From: Fidelibacterota bacterium
Lineage (GTDB): Bacteria > Pseudomonadota > Alphaproteobacteria > Rhodospirillales > Rhodospirillaceae
NCBI GenBank assembly: GCA_947476065.1
Contig: CANJPG010000009.1
Location: forward strand, 1-63,541
Direction: 5' to 3'
Length of the DNA stretch: 63,541 nt
Numbering within the stretch: position 1 is the stretch's first letter; each line of letters opens with the position of its first letter. Both the position numbers and the translations under genes were made by a program. The notes under the pieces are model-generated. The model worked only from the letters and a program-made list of their open reading frames with translations, was not told the DNA's origin and searched no databases. Positions 39,499 through 47,221 of the stretch are shown one piece after another.

Positions 39499-39817
39499 GA
39501 AATCTCCCTCATTTCGCGGCGCTTATCCGCCTGTTATTGCGGCGACAGAGGTGACCCATGCGCCGCCGCCTGTCAAGGAAAGCTAAATTTCTCCAGGTTA
39601 TATGATTGATATTAATATATATTTTTAGCGGTACGGGCTCGCCGGCGGGGGGGTTCTGGGATTCTGCAACCCCGGCGGAATGCCTTGCCGGGCCAAAGTA
39701 AATGTGTATATTCCGCGCCCTTACATAACTCCTTGCCGGTCCTTTAGGCCCGGCTATGCCCTTAACGCCGATGGTCGGTGTTCTGGGACGAGAAAAGCCA
39801 GAGGGAGATCGAACTAC
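39499..39817. other. Divergent fabD/rpsF control region
   Basis: 319 bases without a protein gene. The centre (39600-39628) is very AT-rich, with overlapping TATAAT-like boxes that could serve fabD on the minus strand. The right part holds the rpsF promoter and a leader of about 100 bases with two hairpins: GCCGG/CCGGC (about 39735-39754) and CCGA/TCGG (about 39771-39781). In many bacteria this leader carries an S6:S18 autoregulatory element; whether this one does cannot be decided by eye. Confidence 0.5.
39685..39712 (+). promoter_or_regulatory. Promoter of the rpsF operon
   Basis: TTGCCG (39685-39690) and TATATT (39707-39712) are 16 bases apart. The predicted start near 39719 gives a leader of about 100 bases before rpsF. 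Confidence 0.6.
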
Positions 39818-40342
39818 ATGCCTCTCTACGAGAGCGTGGTGATCGCGCGCCAGGACATTGCCACCACCCAGGTGGACACGCTGGCTGACGAGCTCACCAA
39901 CATCATTACAGAAGGTGGCGGCAAGATCACAAAGCGCGAGCTTTGGGGCCTGCGCTCGCTGACCTATCGCATCAAGAAAAACCGCAAGGGTCACTACGTA
40001 TTCTTCAACATCGACGCCCCTCCGGCGGCGATCAATGAATACGAACGCCGCATGCGCATCAACGAAGATGTGCTGCGCTATTTGACCGTGCGCGTCGAAA
40101 CCTTGGAAGAAGGCCAGTCGGCCGTTCTGATCAACAAGGATCGCCCGGCCGAGCGTACCGGCTTCTTCGGCGGCCCCGGTGGCGGTCGCGGTGGACGTGA
40201 AGGCGGCGGCTTCGGCGGTGGCGGCGGTTTCCGTCGTCCGCGTGAAGAAGGCGCTGGTGGCGGTGGCGGTGGTGACCGCTTTAGCTCCGGACGCCGTCCG
40301 CGCTCCTTCGATGGCGATTCCACTCCGAGCACGGGAGAATAA
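39818..40342 (+). CDS. rpsF: 30S ribosomal protein S6 with Gly/Arg-rich tail
   Basis: 174 residues. Residues 1-112 are normal S6 ([31 protein letters not shown]). Residues 117-160 are almost all Gly, Arg and Phe with RGG/GGF-like repeats, followed by an acidic end. S6 proteins usually stop near 100-130 residues, so this tail is unusual and RNA-binding in character. ATG 39818 has a GAGGGAG site about 10 bases upstream. First gene of rpsF-rpsR-DUF2232-rplI. Confidence 0.96.
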   Translation: MPLYESVVIARQDIATTQVDTLADELTNIITEGGGKITKRELWGLRSLTYRIKKNRKGHYVFFNIDAPPAAINEYERRMRINEDVLRYLTVRVETLEEGQSAVLINKDRPAERTGFFGGPGGGRGGREGGGFGGGGGFRRPREEGAGGGGGGDRFSSGRRPRSFDGDSTPSTGE

Positions 40343-40344
40343 AG

Positions 40345-40587
40345 ATGGCCGCACCCGCAGGACGCAAACCGTTCTTCCGCCGTCGCAAGACATGCCCGTT
40401 CACGGGCGCCAACGCGCCGAAGATCGACTACAAGGATACACGTCTGCTGCAGCGCTATATCTCTGAGCGCGGCAAGATCGTGCCGAGCCGTATCACCGCA
40501 GTGTCCACCAAGAAGCAGCGCGAACTGGCCAAGGCCATCAAGCGCGCGCGTTTCTTGGCGCTGCTGCCGTACGTCGTCGCGATCTGA
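40345..40587 (+). CDS. rpsR: 30S ribosomal protein S18
   Basis: 80 residues. [29 protein letters not shown] and [20 protein letters not shown] are canonical S18. It binds S6 on the platform of the small subunit. Two bases after rpsF. Confidence 0.98.
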   Translation: MAAPAGRKPFFRRRKTCPFTGANAPKIDYKDTRLLQRYISERGKIVPSRITAVSTKKQRELAKAIKRARFLALLPYVVAI

Positions 40588-40588
40588 T

Positions 40589-41590
40589 GTGATACGACCC
40601 AGCACCATCGCCGTCGTTGCCGGAGCGCTGGGCGCTTTGCTTCTGGTGGCGGCCCTGCGCCAGTCTGTGCTGGGGGTGTTGGTCGGAGCAATGTTGTCGC
40701 CGCTGCCGCTGGCGATGGTGGCCTTCGGTTTGGGAGGCGCCCTTCTGCCCTTGGCGATTGTCTCGGGCGCGGTGACGGTGATGGTCGTGACGGGGTCCTT
40801 CCCGCTCGCGACAGCATATTTGGCGTTGGACGCAGCACCTGTGGCCGTGTTGTCCCGTTTGGGACTGGCCGCGATGCTGAAGGGCGGCACTCCGTTGCCC
40901 GGGTCCGATGTCGGTCGCACGGTCAGTTGGTTGGTGCTGGCGGCCGTTGCGGCAGTGGTTACAGGTCTCGCCATGGCCTCGATGGGGTCGGCGGCGGGAT
41001 CGGATGGGATCGAGGCGGCTCTGAAGGCGCAGCTTGATCAGTTTCTGGCGGCGGCAACGCCTTCGGAAGCAACCGCGCCGGGTAGCGCCGACTTCGCCGC
41101 AGCGCGCGCAGAGATGGCGCGCCAGGTGGCGGGTCTGCTGCCGGGAGCCGCGGCCTGGAACTGGTGCTCTCGGGCGATACTGAGCGCTGGTTTAGGGCAG
41201 CTGATGCTGACGAAGATGAGCCTCGCGATGTGGCCGACGCCGGACTATCGCGGGTTTGAAGCGCCCAAGTGGTTTTTCGCCCTGTTCGGGGCGGCGGCCA
41301 TCGCGGCGATGGGATTGAGAAACGACGCCGGCTTCATCGCCGGCAACGCGGCGACGATCTTGAGTTTGCCGCTGGTGCTGCAAGGCCTCGCGGTGGTGCA
41401 TAGCGCCGCGGCGGGGACAAAGCAGCGGTTGATTTGGCTGGCGGCGTTTTACGTAGTGGCGCTGGTGACGGCCAGTATCTCCTGGACCCTGATGATCGGG
41501 TGCTGGGGCTTGCTGGTGGGCTTGGGCGCAATGGACAGTTTTTTGCAAATACGCGCGCGCTATTTGACGCGGGCGTCAGGAGGTGAGTGA
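40589..41590 (+). CDS. DUF2232 family membrane protein
   Basis: 333 residues with about eight hydrophobic helices and no long soluble domain. Start is GTG 40589, one base past the rpsR stop. The last codons hold a perfect AGGAGGT ribosome site for rplI, and the stop overlaps the rplI ATG by one base (TGATG). Position between rpsR and rplI is the usual alphaproteobacterial place of DUF2232 (YybS-like) proteins. Function unknown. Confidence 0.85.
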   Translation: MIRPSTIAVVAGALGALLLVAALRQSVLGVLVGAMLSPLPLAMVAFGLGGALLPLAIVSGAVTVMVVTGSFPLATAYLALDAAPVAVLSRLGLAAMLKGGTPLPGSDVGRTVSWLVLAAVAAVVTGLAMASMGSAAGSDGIEAALKAQLDQFLAAATPSEATAPGSADFAAARAEMARQVAGLLPGAAAWNWCSRAILSAGLGQLMLTKMSLAMWPTPDYRGFEAPKWFFALFGAAAIAAMGLRNDAGFIAGNAATILSLPLVLQGLAVVHSAAAGTKQRLIWLAAFYVVALVTASISWTLMIGCWGLLVGLGAMDSFLQIRARYLTRASGGE

Positions 41591-42180
41591 TGGAAGTTAT
41601 TTTGCTCGAACGTATCGACCGTCTTGGTCAGATGGGCGAAGTGGTGAACGTGAAGCCGGGCTTTGCCCGCAACTTCCTGTTCCCGCAGAAAAAGGCGCTG
41701 CGCGCCAACAAGGACAACAAGGCCCTCTACGAATCCAAGAAGGCCGAGCTGGAAGCCGACAACATCAAGCAGCGCGACCTGGCTCAGGTTGTCGCCAAGA
41801 AGATGGACGGCTTGAAGCTGATCATCGTGCGTCAGGCCGGTGAAGGCGGACAGCTGTACGGCTCGGTCAGCGCGCGCGACATCGCCGACGCGCTGAAGGA
41901 AAAGGGCATTCCGCTGGAGCGCACCACGCAGGTTCTGCTGAATGCGCCGGTCAAGACCCTGGGCAGCTTCAAGACTCCGGTGCGTCTGCACCCGGAAGTG
42001 AAGGTCGACGTCGAATTCACCGTCGCCCGCTCGGTCGAAGAAGCCAACCAGACGGCCGCGCAAGCTGCCGCCCAGGCGGCAGCGATGCTGGAACGCGCCG
42101 AAGATGCCGCCAAGCTCGCCGGCGAAGGTGAAGCCGAAGCCGTCGAGACGGAAGCCAAGGAAGAAGAAACCGAAGCCTAA
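41590..42180 (+). CDS. rplI: 50S ribosomal protein L9
   Basis: 196 residues. The N-terminal L9 domain ([36 protein letters not shown]), the connecting helix and the C-terminal domain are complete. A tail of about 45 Ala/Glu residues (after about 150) is added, common in alphaproteobacteria. ATG 41590 lies 6 bases after AGGAGG. Confidence 0.97.
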   Translation: MEVILLERIDRLGQMGEVVNVKPGFARNFLFPQKKALRANKDNKALYESKKAELEADNIKQRDLAQVVAKKMDGLKLIIVRQAGEGGQLYGSVSARDIADALKEKGIPLERTTQVLLNAPVKTLGSFKTPVRLHPEVKVDVEFTVARSVEEANQTAAQAAAQAAAMLERAEDAAKLAGEGEAEAVETEAKEEETEA

Positions 42181-42206
42181 GCCGTCTTCGCGATACCGAA
42201 TACCCT

Positions 42207-42242
42207 CGGCGCGGTCCGCAAGGTCCGCGCCGATTGCGTTTT
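42207..42242 (+). terminator. Terminator of the rpsF-rplI operon
   Basis: An 8-bp stem CGGCGCGG/CCGCGCCG with a 10-base loop ends at 42232 and is followed by ATTGCGTTTT. It lies 26 bases past the rplI stop. A second GC-rich hairpin without a T-run follows at about 42245-42267. Confidence 0.65.
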
Positions 42243-42313
42243 GGCCCCCCTGTTCCAGGGGCCCCGCACAGCCTATATATCGGCCACATAAAAGCCTCCT
42301 CCAGGAGAATGGC

Positions 42314-43387
42314 ATGAGCCAAACCAACAAAGACACGGGCGCGATCCCGGTCACGGTGCTGACCGGCTACCTCGGCGCCGGCAAGACCACCCTGCTCAAC
42401 CGCGTGCTGACCGAAAACCACGGTAAGAAATACGCCGTCATCGTCAACGAATTCGGCGAGATCGGTATCGACAACGACCTGGTGGTCGGCGCCGACGAAG
42501 AAGTCTTCGAGATGAACAACGGCTGCATCTGCTGCACCGTGCGCGGTGATCTGATCCGCATCATCGGCAGCCTGCTCAAGCGCCGCGAGAAGTTCGACGC
42601 CATTCTCGTGGAAACCACCGGCTTGGCTGATCCGGCGCCTGTGGCCCAGACCTTCTTCACCGACGACGACGTCAAGAAGAAGACCCGCCTAGACAGCATC
42701 ATAACCGTCGTCGATGCCAAGCACATCGAACAGCGCCTGGCCGACAGCAACGAAGCCGAAGAGCAGATCGCCTTCGCCGATATCGTGCTGCTGAACAAGA
42801 CCGATTTAGTCTCGCCCGAGCAGGTGAAGAAGATCGAGGCGCGTATTCGCAGCCTCAATCCCTTCGCCACGATCCATCACACGGTGCGCAGCGGCATTGC
42901 GCTGAATGAGATTCTCGACAAGGGCGCCTTCGATCTTAATCGCGTGCTGGAGCTCGATCCTTGCTTCCTGCACGGCCATGCCTTCGATCCGACTCATGAT
43001 CATGGGCATGGGCATGATCACGATCATCATCACGACCACGGGCACGATCATCACCATCACGCGCATGACGCCGCCAACCCGCTGCATGACAGCGAGATCC
43101 GCAGCATTTCGCTGACCAGCGACAAGCCTTTGAGCGCGGCCAAGTTCGACACCTGGGTCAACGACGTGCTGATGGGCCAGGGCCAGGACATCCTGCGCTG
43201 CAAGGGCATCCTCAACATGGCCGGCAACGACAATCGCTTTGTTTTCCAGGGCGTGCACATGGTGTCAGAGGGCGCTTACACCGGCGCATGGCCCGCGAAA
43301 GACAAGCGCCGCAGCCGCTTTGTGCTCATTGGCCGCAAACTCGACGAAGCGGCCTTGCGCAAAGGCTTCGAGGATTGCGTCGCCTAA
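42314..43387 (+). CDS. CobW/G3E family GTPase (metallochaperone type)
   Basis: 357 residues. Walker A GYLGAGKTTLLNRVL (about 19-33), the metal-binding CICC motif (NNGCICCTVRGDL, about 71-83) and the NKTDLV guanine motif. A loop near 224-248 is almost all His and Asp, a likely metal buffer. C-terminal CobW_C domain follows. G3E GTPases deliver Zn or Co to client enzymes. ATG 42314 has an AGGAG site about 7 bases upstream. A WD40 gene starts one base after its stop. Confidence 0.9.
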   Translation: MSQTNKDTGAIPVTVLTGYLGAGKTTLLNRVLTENHGKKYAVIVNEFGEIGIDNDLVVGADEEVFEMNNGCICCTVRGDLIRIIGSLLKRREKFDAILVETTGLADPAPVAQTFFTDDDVKKKTRLDSIITVVDAKHIEQRLADSNEAEEQIAFADIVLLNKTDLVSPEQVKKIEARIRSLNPFATIHHTVRSGIALNEILDKGAFDLNRVLELDPCFLHGHAFDPTHDHGHGHDHDHHHDHGHDHHHHAHDAANPLHDSEIRSISLTSDKPLSAAKFDTWVNDVLMGQGQDILRCKGILNMAGNDNRFVFQGVHMVSEGAYTGAWPAKDKRRSRFVLIGRKLDEAALRKGFEDCVA

Positions 43388-43388
43388 C

Positions 43389-44435
43389 ATGGTCACGGCA
43401 GAACAACGCAACAGCGGCAGCAGTGGCGGCGGAAGCGGGCGCATCGCCACATTCCCATTCGGCGACTATGTCGTGGCGGCCGCCGTCAACGGCCGTCTGT
43501 TCGCAGTTGCCTTGGGCGACGGTACCGTGCGCCTGATCGACAGCGAGACACTGGATGCCGAATCTCTGACGGCCCGCGCACATGGCGGTGCGGCTTTGTG
43601 CTTGGCCGCCGATATCGACAAGGGCGCATTCCTGTCCGGCGGCGACGATGGCAAGCTGGTGCGCATCGCGACGGTCGGGACAATCGAGACCGTTGCCGAA
43701 GTCAAAGGCCGCTGGATCGAACACGTCACCACCCATGCCGCCAGCGGTATACGCGCCTACGCCTCGGGTAAGGACGCCTATGTCCTTGGCAAGAAGAGCG
43801 CCGAGGCCCGTAAGTTAACCCACGCGACTTCGGTGGGCGGTTTGGCCATCAATCCGAAAGGCAAGCGGCTGGCAGCCACACACTACAACGGCGTGAGCCT
43901 ATGGTGGCTGGCGACACAATCGTCGGAGCCGACGCGGCTTGAATGGAAGGGCTCGCATCTGCAGGTCACATGGTCGCCGGACGGCGATTACGTGATGACC
44001 GCGATGCAGGAGAACGCGCTGCACGGCTGGCGGCTGTCGGACGGCGAGCATATGCGCATGTCGGGCTATGCCGCCAAGGTGCGCTCCATGGCGTTTACGA
44101 GACGCGGACATTACCTCGCCACCGGCGGCTCGGAGCGTGTGATCTGCTGGCCCTTTACCGGCGGGGGCCCCATGGGCAAGGCGCCCACGGAATTCGGCGG
44201 CGCGGGCGATTCAATTGTGAGCGCCGTGGCCGCCCATCCGCTGCACGACATCGTCGCGGCGGGCTTTGAGAATGGTTCGGTCATGCTGGGTCAGCCCGGA
44301 CAGCCGGGCGCCAAGCTGGTGATGAAGGCCAACGGCAATGCGATTACAACCTTGGTGTGGAATCCGGACGGCGACAAGCTGCTGGTCGGCACCGAAGGCG
44401 GCGACGTGCACGTGGCCGATTTTCGCCCCCGCTAG
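43389..44435 (+). CDS. WD40-repeat protein linked to the CobW GTPase
   Basis: 348 residues without signal peptide, built of about seven degenerate WD40 blades (for example LAINPKGKRLAATHYNGVSL, VTWSPDGDYVMTAMQENAL, LVWNPDGDKLLVGTEGGDV). It would form a cytosolic beta propeller that binds a partner protein. The ATG is one base past the cobW stop, which implies cotranscription and a linked function, perhaps a scaffold for metal transfer (inference). Its TAG shares CTAG with uppP. Confidence 0.85.
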   Translation: MVTAEQRNSGSSGGGSGRIATFPFGDYVVAAAVNGRLFAVALGDGTVRLIDSETLDAESLTARAHGGAALCLAADIDKGAFLSGGDDGKLVRIATVGTIETVAEVKGRWIEHVTTHAASGIRAYASGKDAYVLGKKSAEARKLTHATSVGGLAINPKGKRLAATHYNGVSLWWLATQSSEPTRLEWKGSHLQVTWSPDGDYVMTAMQENALHGWRLSDGEHMRMSGYAAKVRSMAFTRRGHYLATGGSERVICWPFTGGGPMGKAPTEFGGAGDSIVSAVAAHPLHDIVAAGFENGSVMLGQPGQPGAKLVMKANGNAITTLVWNPDGDKLLVGTEGGDVHVADFRPR

Positions 44436-45235
44436 CGCAGAAGCAGAATGCCGAGCATCACAAAGCCGATGACGATGCGGTAGACGGCGAAGGCGCTGAA
44501 GTTATGCGCCGAGATGTAGCGCAGCAGCCATTTGACCACCACCAGCGCGACCACGAACGACACCACGAAGCCGATGGCGATGAACTCTAGGCCGTCAGAG
44601 GTCAGGGTGTGGCGATTCTTATAGAGATCGTAGAGCGTCGCCCCGAACATCGTGGGAATGGCCAGCAGGAACGAAAACTCCGCGGCTGCCGGGCGCGCGA
44701 CGCCCACCAGCAACGCACCCATGATGGTCGCCGCTGCGCGTGACATGCCAGGGATCATGGCGATGCACTGGAAAAATCCTACCGCTAATGCCTTGCCGGG
44801 CGGCAGGTCCTCGACGGTTTTAATGGGGTGATCCTTCTGCGTGCGCTCGATGATGAGGATGGCGATGCCGCCGACGATCAACGCCGCCGAGACTACCCAG
44901 GGCGAGAACAGCACGGATTTTATAATATCATGGGCCAGCACGCCGATGATGGCGGCTGGCAGGAAGGCGATGACCACGTTGATGGTCAGGCGCTGTTCGG
45001 GGCCGGGGCGGAAGAAGCCCAACGCCGTGGTCCACAATTTGACGCGGTAGATCCAGACGACCGACAGGCTCGCGCCGAGCTGGATGACGATTTCAAAGAC
45101 ATCGCCGGCAGGCCCTTTAAAGCCCAGGAGGTCCTCGACCAGGATCAAGTGGCCGGTAGATGAGATTGGCAGGAATTCGGTCACGCCTTCGACAATGCCG
45201 AGCACAACCGCCATCAAAACCGCAGAGAGATCCAT
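44432..45235 (-). CDS. uppP: Undecaprenyl-diphosphatase UppP
   Basis: 267 residues, about eight membrane helices. The active-site EGVTEFLPISSTGHLILVED (about 15-34, Glu/Ser/His) and PGMSRAAATI (about 167-176, Arg) motifs identify UppP/BacA, which recycles the lipid carrier for peptidoglycan. ATG 45235 fits the family; an in-frame ATG at 45253 is possible. Its stop overlaps the WD40 stop. Confidence 0.94.
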   Translation of the reverse strand: MDLSAVLMAVVLGIVEGVTEFLPISSTGHLILVEDLLGFKGPAGDVFEIVIQLGASLSVVWIYRVKLWTTALGFFRPGPEQRLTINVVIAFLPAAIIGVLAHDIIKSVLFSPWVVSAALIVGGIAILIIERTQKDHPIKTVEDLPPGKALAVGFFQCIAMIPGMSRAAATIMGALLVGVARPAAAEFSFLLAIPTMFGATLYDLYKNRHTLTSDGLEFIAIGFVVSFVVALVVVKWLLRYISAHNFSAFAVYRIVIGFVMLGILLLR

Positions 45236-45335
45236 CGCACACCAAGCTGACATCAGGGCGGCGCATCAGGACAGAGCTTGGGGAAAATGGCAAGCCGGCA
45301 GGCCGCAGACGCCGGACTGAAAGAAAGGCGGCCAA

Positions 45336-45367
45336 AGAAAAAGGGGACAGGCCGCGAGGCCTGTCCC
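45336..45367 (-). terminator. Rho-independent terminator
   Basis: Read on the minus strand, a perfect 10-bp stem GGGACAGGCC/GGCCTGTCCC with tetraloop TCGC is followed by CTTTTTCTTT. It lies 28 bases past the stop of the 88-residue coiled-coil gene. Confidence 0.9.
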
Positions 45368-45394
45368 TGTTATTGCGATGCGCGACGCGGAAGC

Positions 45395-45661
45395 TTAGCG
45401 CTTCGCGGCCGGCTTCTTGGCGGCATTGGCGGCGTCGAGCGCCGTCTGGATTTCAGTCACCTGCGCCTTGCAAGATTCAAGGCTGGCGGACGCGCTCTTG
45501 TTTTCCGACTGGTATTGGTTCGCGCGTGTCTTCCAGGTGGCGAGTTCTTTTTGGGTTTCAGCGATCTGCATCTGCGCGGCGGTGACGTTTGAACGCTGGA
45601 TAAAGCCGTACACGCCGGCCGCGATGGCCAACAGAATGGCGATTGCTACAAAACGAGCCAT
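45395..45661 (-). CDS. Small membrane-anchored coiled-coil protein (paralogue A)
   Basis: 88 residues: one N-terminal membrane helix (FVAIAILLAIAAGVYGFIQ, about 3-21), then a heptad-like helical region with a single Cys (SLESCKAQVTEIQTAL) and a Lys/Ala end. An AGGAG site lies about 10 bases before ATG 45661. It shares its plan and several residues (AGVYGF, single Cys, EIQTAL/TAEAAL) with the next gene upstream. Not recognised; a periplasmic or cytoplasmic coiled coil is inferred. Confidence 0.75.
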   Translation of the reverse strand: MARFVAIAILLAIAAGVYGFIQRSNVTAAQMQIAETQKELATWKTRANQYQSENKSASASLESCKAQVTEIQTALDAANAAKKPAAKR

Positions 45662-45873
45662 AATTAATTGCTCCTCACTGGTACGAGGCCTCCCCTGATT
45701 GCATCCCCCCCTATCGGCCTCAATACAACAGGGTTCGTATTCGCACCTTGATAGCAACGTACCAGGATTTCCACCGAATCCGGTGAAAAAAGCAAGTGTG
45801 GAAAACGCCAAAACTATGCGGAAAACGCAGTGTCAAAACGTCCGGACTTCTGAAATGCAGTGCAGCAAATAAC

Positions 45874-45904
45874 AAAAACCCGCCGGGCGTCTGGGCCCGG
45901 CGGG
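45874..45904 (-). terminator. Rho-independent terminator
   Basis: On the minus strand, a perfect 10-bp stem CCCGCCGGGC/GCCCGGCGGG with a 6-base loop is followed by TTTTTG. It lies 30 bases past the stop of paralogue B, so the two coiled-coil genes are separate transcripts. Confidence 0.9.
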
Positions 45905-45933
45905 GTCGATGTCGCAAAAAACTGAAGCTGCGG

Positions 45934-46251
45934 TTACAAAGCGGAGCGCGGGCTTTTGGCCTTTTTCGGCGCTTTCATGTCCTCGAGCGCCGCTTCGGCT
46001 GTCTGCGCGCGGCTCTTATAGGTTTCCGCTTCGGCGGTGCAGGTCTTCACGGCGTTGGAATTGGCGTGCACATTTTTCTCGGTCGTCGCCAATTCGGCTT
46101 TGAGCGTGCTGCGCTCCTGCTCGACCGTCGCCAGGCGCTGCTCGGCGGCTTTCAGATTGTCGTGCGCCACGAAGCCGTAGACGCCGGCGCCGGCCGCGAC
46201 AATAAACAGCACGGCGGCAACGCGGGTCACGACGCTTGCGGAATCAGACAT
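45934..46251 (-). CDS. Small membrane-anchored coiled-coil protein (paralogue B)
   Basis: 105 residues: membrane helix (about 9-30, ending GAGVYGFVAHDN), a long coiled coil (EQRLATVEQERSTLKAELAT; YKSRAQTAEAALEDM) with one Cys (VKTCTAEAE) and a Lys-rich tail. ATG 46251 has a GGAGG site 8 bases upstream. It has its own terminator. The matching layout with paralogue A suggests tandem duplication. Function unknown. Confidence 0.78.
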   Translation of the reverse strand: MSDSASVVTRVAAVLFIVAAGAGVYGFVAHDNLKAAEQRLATVEQERSTLKAELATTEKNVHANSNAVKTCTAEAETYKSRAQTAEAALEDMKAPKKAKSPRSAL

Positions 46252-46362
46252 AGCTAAATCCTCCACTGTTGAGCCTCTAGACTCATATCTAACAAAAGGA
46301 TCTTGTCGGAAATGTCCTCAAATGAGGGCTAAACTGTGGTCTTTGCACCCGCCGGAGGCTGT

Positions 46363-47133
46363 ATGCCTACAAAAATGCCCGCGCTGTTTTTAGGCCACGG
46401 CTCGCCCATGAACGCGATCGAGGACAATGCGTGGCGGCGGAGCTGGCTGGCGCTGGGAGAGCGTCTGCCGCGTCCGCGGGCGATCGTGTGCATTTCCGCT
46501 CACTGGGAAACCAAGGGCATCGCCGTCACGGCGGCGGCCCGGCCTGACATGATTTACGATTTCTACGGCTTTCCGCAGGCGCTGTTTGATGTGCGCTACC
46601 CTGCCCCCGGCGACCCGGCCCTCGCGCGGCGGATTGCGCAGCTATTGGCGCCGGCCCCGGTGGAACTCGACCTCGTGCGCGGCTTCGATCACGGGGCCTG
46701 GAGCGTGCTCGTGGCGATGTACCCCAAGGCCGACATTCCCGTGGTGCAGCTCAGCATGCCGCTGAACCTGACGCCGGAGGCGCATTACGAATTGGCCAAG
46801 CGCTTAGCACCCTTGCGCGAAGAGGGCGTGTTGATTCTGGGCAGCGGCAATCTGGTGCACAACCTGCGCTATTGGCGCTCCCACGAGCCGCAGATGGCGG
46901 CGTCCTGGACACGCTTCAACGACGCGGTGAAACGGCACATCGCGGCCGGCAACCATGCCGCCGTCGCCGCCTATACCAAACTCGATGCGGAAGCGCTGCT
47001 GTCGGTGCCCTCGCCGGAGCACTATCTGCCGCTGCTCTATGTGCTGGCAGTGCAGGGTGCGGATGAAACCGTCGAGATTTTCAACGATACGGATGGAGGC
47101 GCGATCTTCATGACAAGCGTGCAAATCGGCTAG
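46363..47133 (+). CDS. DODA-type extradiol aromatic ring-opening dioxygenase
   Basis: 256 residues, LigB/YgiD superfamily. Zn or Fe ligands are seen in LGHGSPMNAIE (H12), ISAHWE (H47) and a later GSGNLVHNLRYW. This matches 4,5-DOPA extradiol dioxygenase-like proteins such as E. coli YgiD. ATG 46363 has a GGAGG site 5 bases upstream. The physiological substrate is unknown. Confidence 0.9.
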   Translation: MPTKMPALFLGHGSPMNAIEDNAWRRSWLALGERLPRPRAIVCISAHWETKGIAVTAAARPDMIYDFYGFPQALFDVRYPAPGDPALARRIAQLLAPAPVELDLVRGFDHGAWSVLVAMYPKADIPVVQLSMPLNLTPEAHYELAKRLAPLREEGVLILGSGNLVHNLRYWRSHEPQMAASWTRFNDAVKRHIAAGNHAAVAAYTKLDAEALLSVPSPEHYLPLLYVLAVQGADETVEIFNDTDGGAIFMTSVQIG

Positions 47134-47221
47134 GCGGCCTGATAAAGTTATCCCCATGTTCCACCTGATCCCCAGGCTCATGCCCATATAACCATAGCGC
47201 GGAGCATCATAAGGTCCCGCC

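Noticed and set aside
42984-43065. CAT/GAC-rich tandem-like repeats
   Set aside because: They encode the His/Asp-rich metal-binding loop of the CobW GTPase.
45720-45917. A 65-codon minus-strand frame between the two coiled-coil genes
   Set aside because: It contains the terminator hairpin of the upstream gene, lacks a ribosome site and reads through AT-rich spacer.
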